Source: Chloroflexi bacterium UBA6265
Lineage (GTDB): Bacteria > Chloroflexota > Chloroflexia > Thermomicrobiales > UBA6265
Reading direction: 5' to 3'
NCBI GenBank assembly: GCA_002440805.1
Contig: DJVD01000023.1
Coordinates: forward strand, 963 to 13,415
Length of the DNA: 12,453 bases
The position numbers and the translations under genes are program-made. Under the pieces are notes generated by a model, which was not told the DNA's origin, did no database searches, and worked only from the letters and a program-made list of their open reading frames with translations. Position 1 is the first letter of the stretch. The number at the start of each line of letters is the position of its first letter. Shown here in pieces: positions 12,445 to 12,453 of this stretch.

Positions 12445-12453
12445 TGCGCGCCC

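Noticed and set aside
1..12453. CRISPR array, insertion sequence, prophage or integration site
   Set aside because: No spaced direct repeats, transposase, integrase or terminal repeats; no 3' tRNA duplication is visible after tRNA-Cys.

Overview
This window looks like chromosomal DNA from a free-living bacterium of fairly high GC content (about 60% by eye). All eleven protein genes have uniform codon use and purine-rich Shine-Dalgarno (SD) sites. MurT-GatD is a lipid II amidation enzyme of Gram-positive, actinobacterial and chloroflexotal lineages. Its presence directly behind mreBC, together with the overall style (TTG starts, MerR next to a vWA gene, paired ABC exporter halves), makes a Chloroflexota member such as a Thermomicrobia-like or Chloroflexia-like organism my best guess. 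This is inference, not proof. I see no phage, insertion sequence, CRISPR or other mobile element.

Layout: (1) Bases 1-826, minus strand: a LysE/RhtB-type exporter followed by the 5' end of a DUF1905-type gene that runs off the window edge. (2) Bases 827-1061: a divergent intergenic region with a candidate promoter for the next unit. (3) Bases 1062-5110, plus strand: a tight four-gene unit mreB-mreC-murT-gatD (gaps of 18 nt, a 4-nt overlap and 0 nt). It joins the rod-shape cytoskeleton to amidation of the D-Glu in lipid II. (4) Bases 5111-5300: a leader rich in inverted repeats, then an Lrp/AsnC regulator (5301-5825) with an arginine-rich tail, closed by a palindromic terminator shared with the convergent gene. 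(5) Bases 5889-9465, minus strand: two ABC exporter half-transporters whose degenerate and canonical ATP-site residues complement each other, as in heterodimeric exporters of the TM287/288 type. (6) Bases 9543-12035, minus strand: a MerR-type regulator overlapping a von Willebrand A (vWA, MIDAS) protein by 4 nt, then a GNAT acetyltransferase whose ribosome site is buried in a 35-nt hairpin. A near-consensus promoter inside an imperfect dyad drives merR-vWA. (7) Bases 12332-12402, plus strand: tRNA-Cys(GCA) with an extended -10 promoter, a leader hairpin and a terminator-like hairpin.

The minus-strand genes from 12035 down to 5889 could be read as one transcript, but the hairpin between the vWA and GNAT genes and the 77-nt gap before the transporters suggest two or three units. 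The most interesting points are the mreBC-murT-gatD linkage, the coupled MerR-vWA module of unknown function, the hairpin that masks the GNAT start, and the dyad-dense leader of the Lrp-type gene. No wholly new system is proven here.
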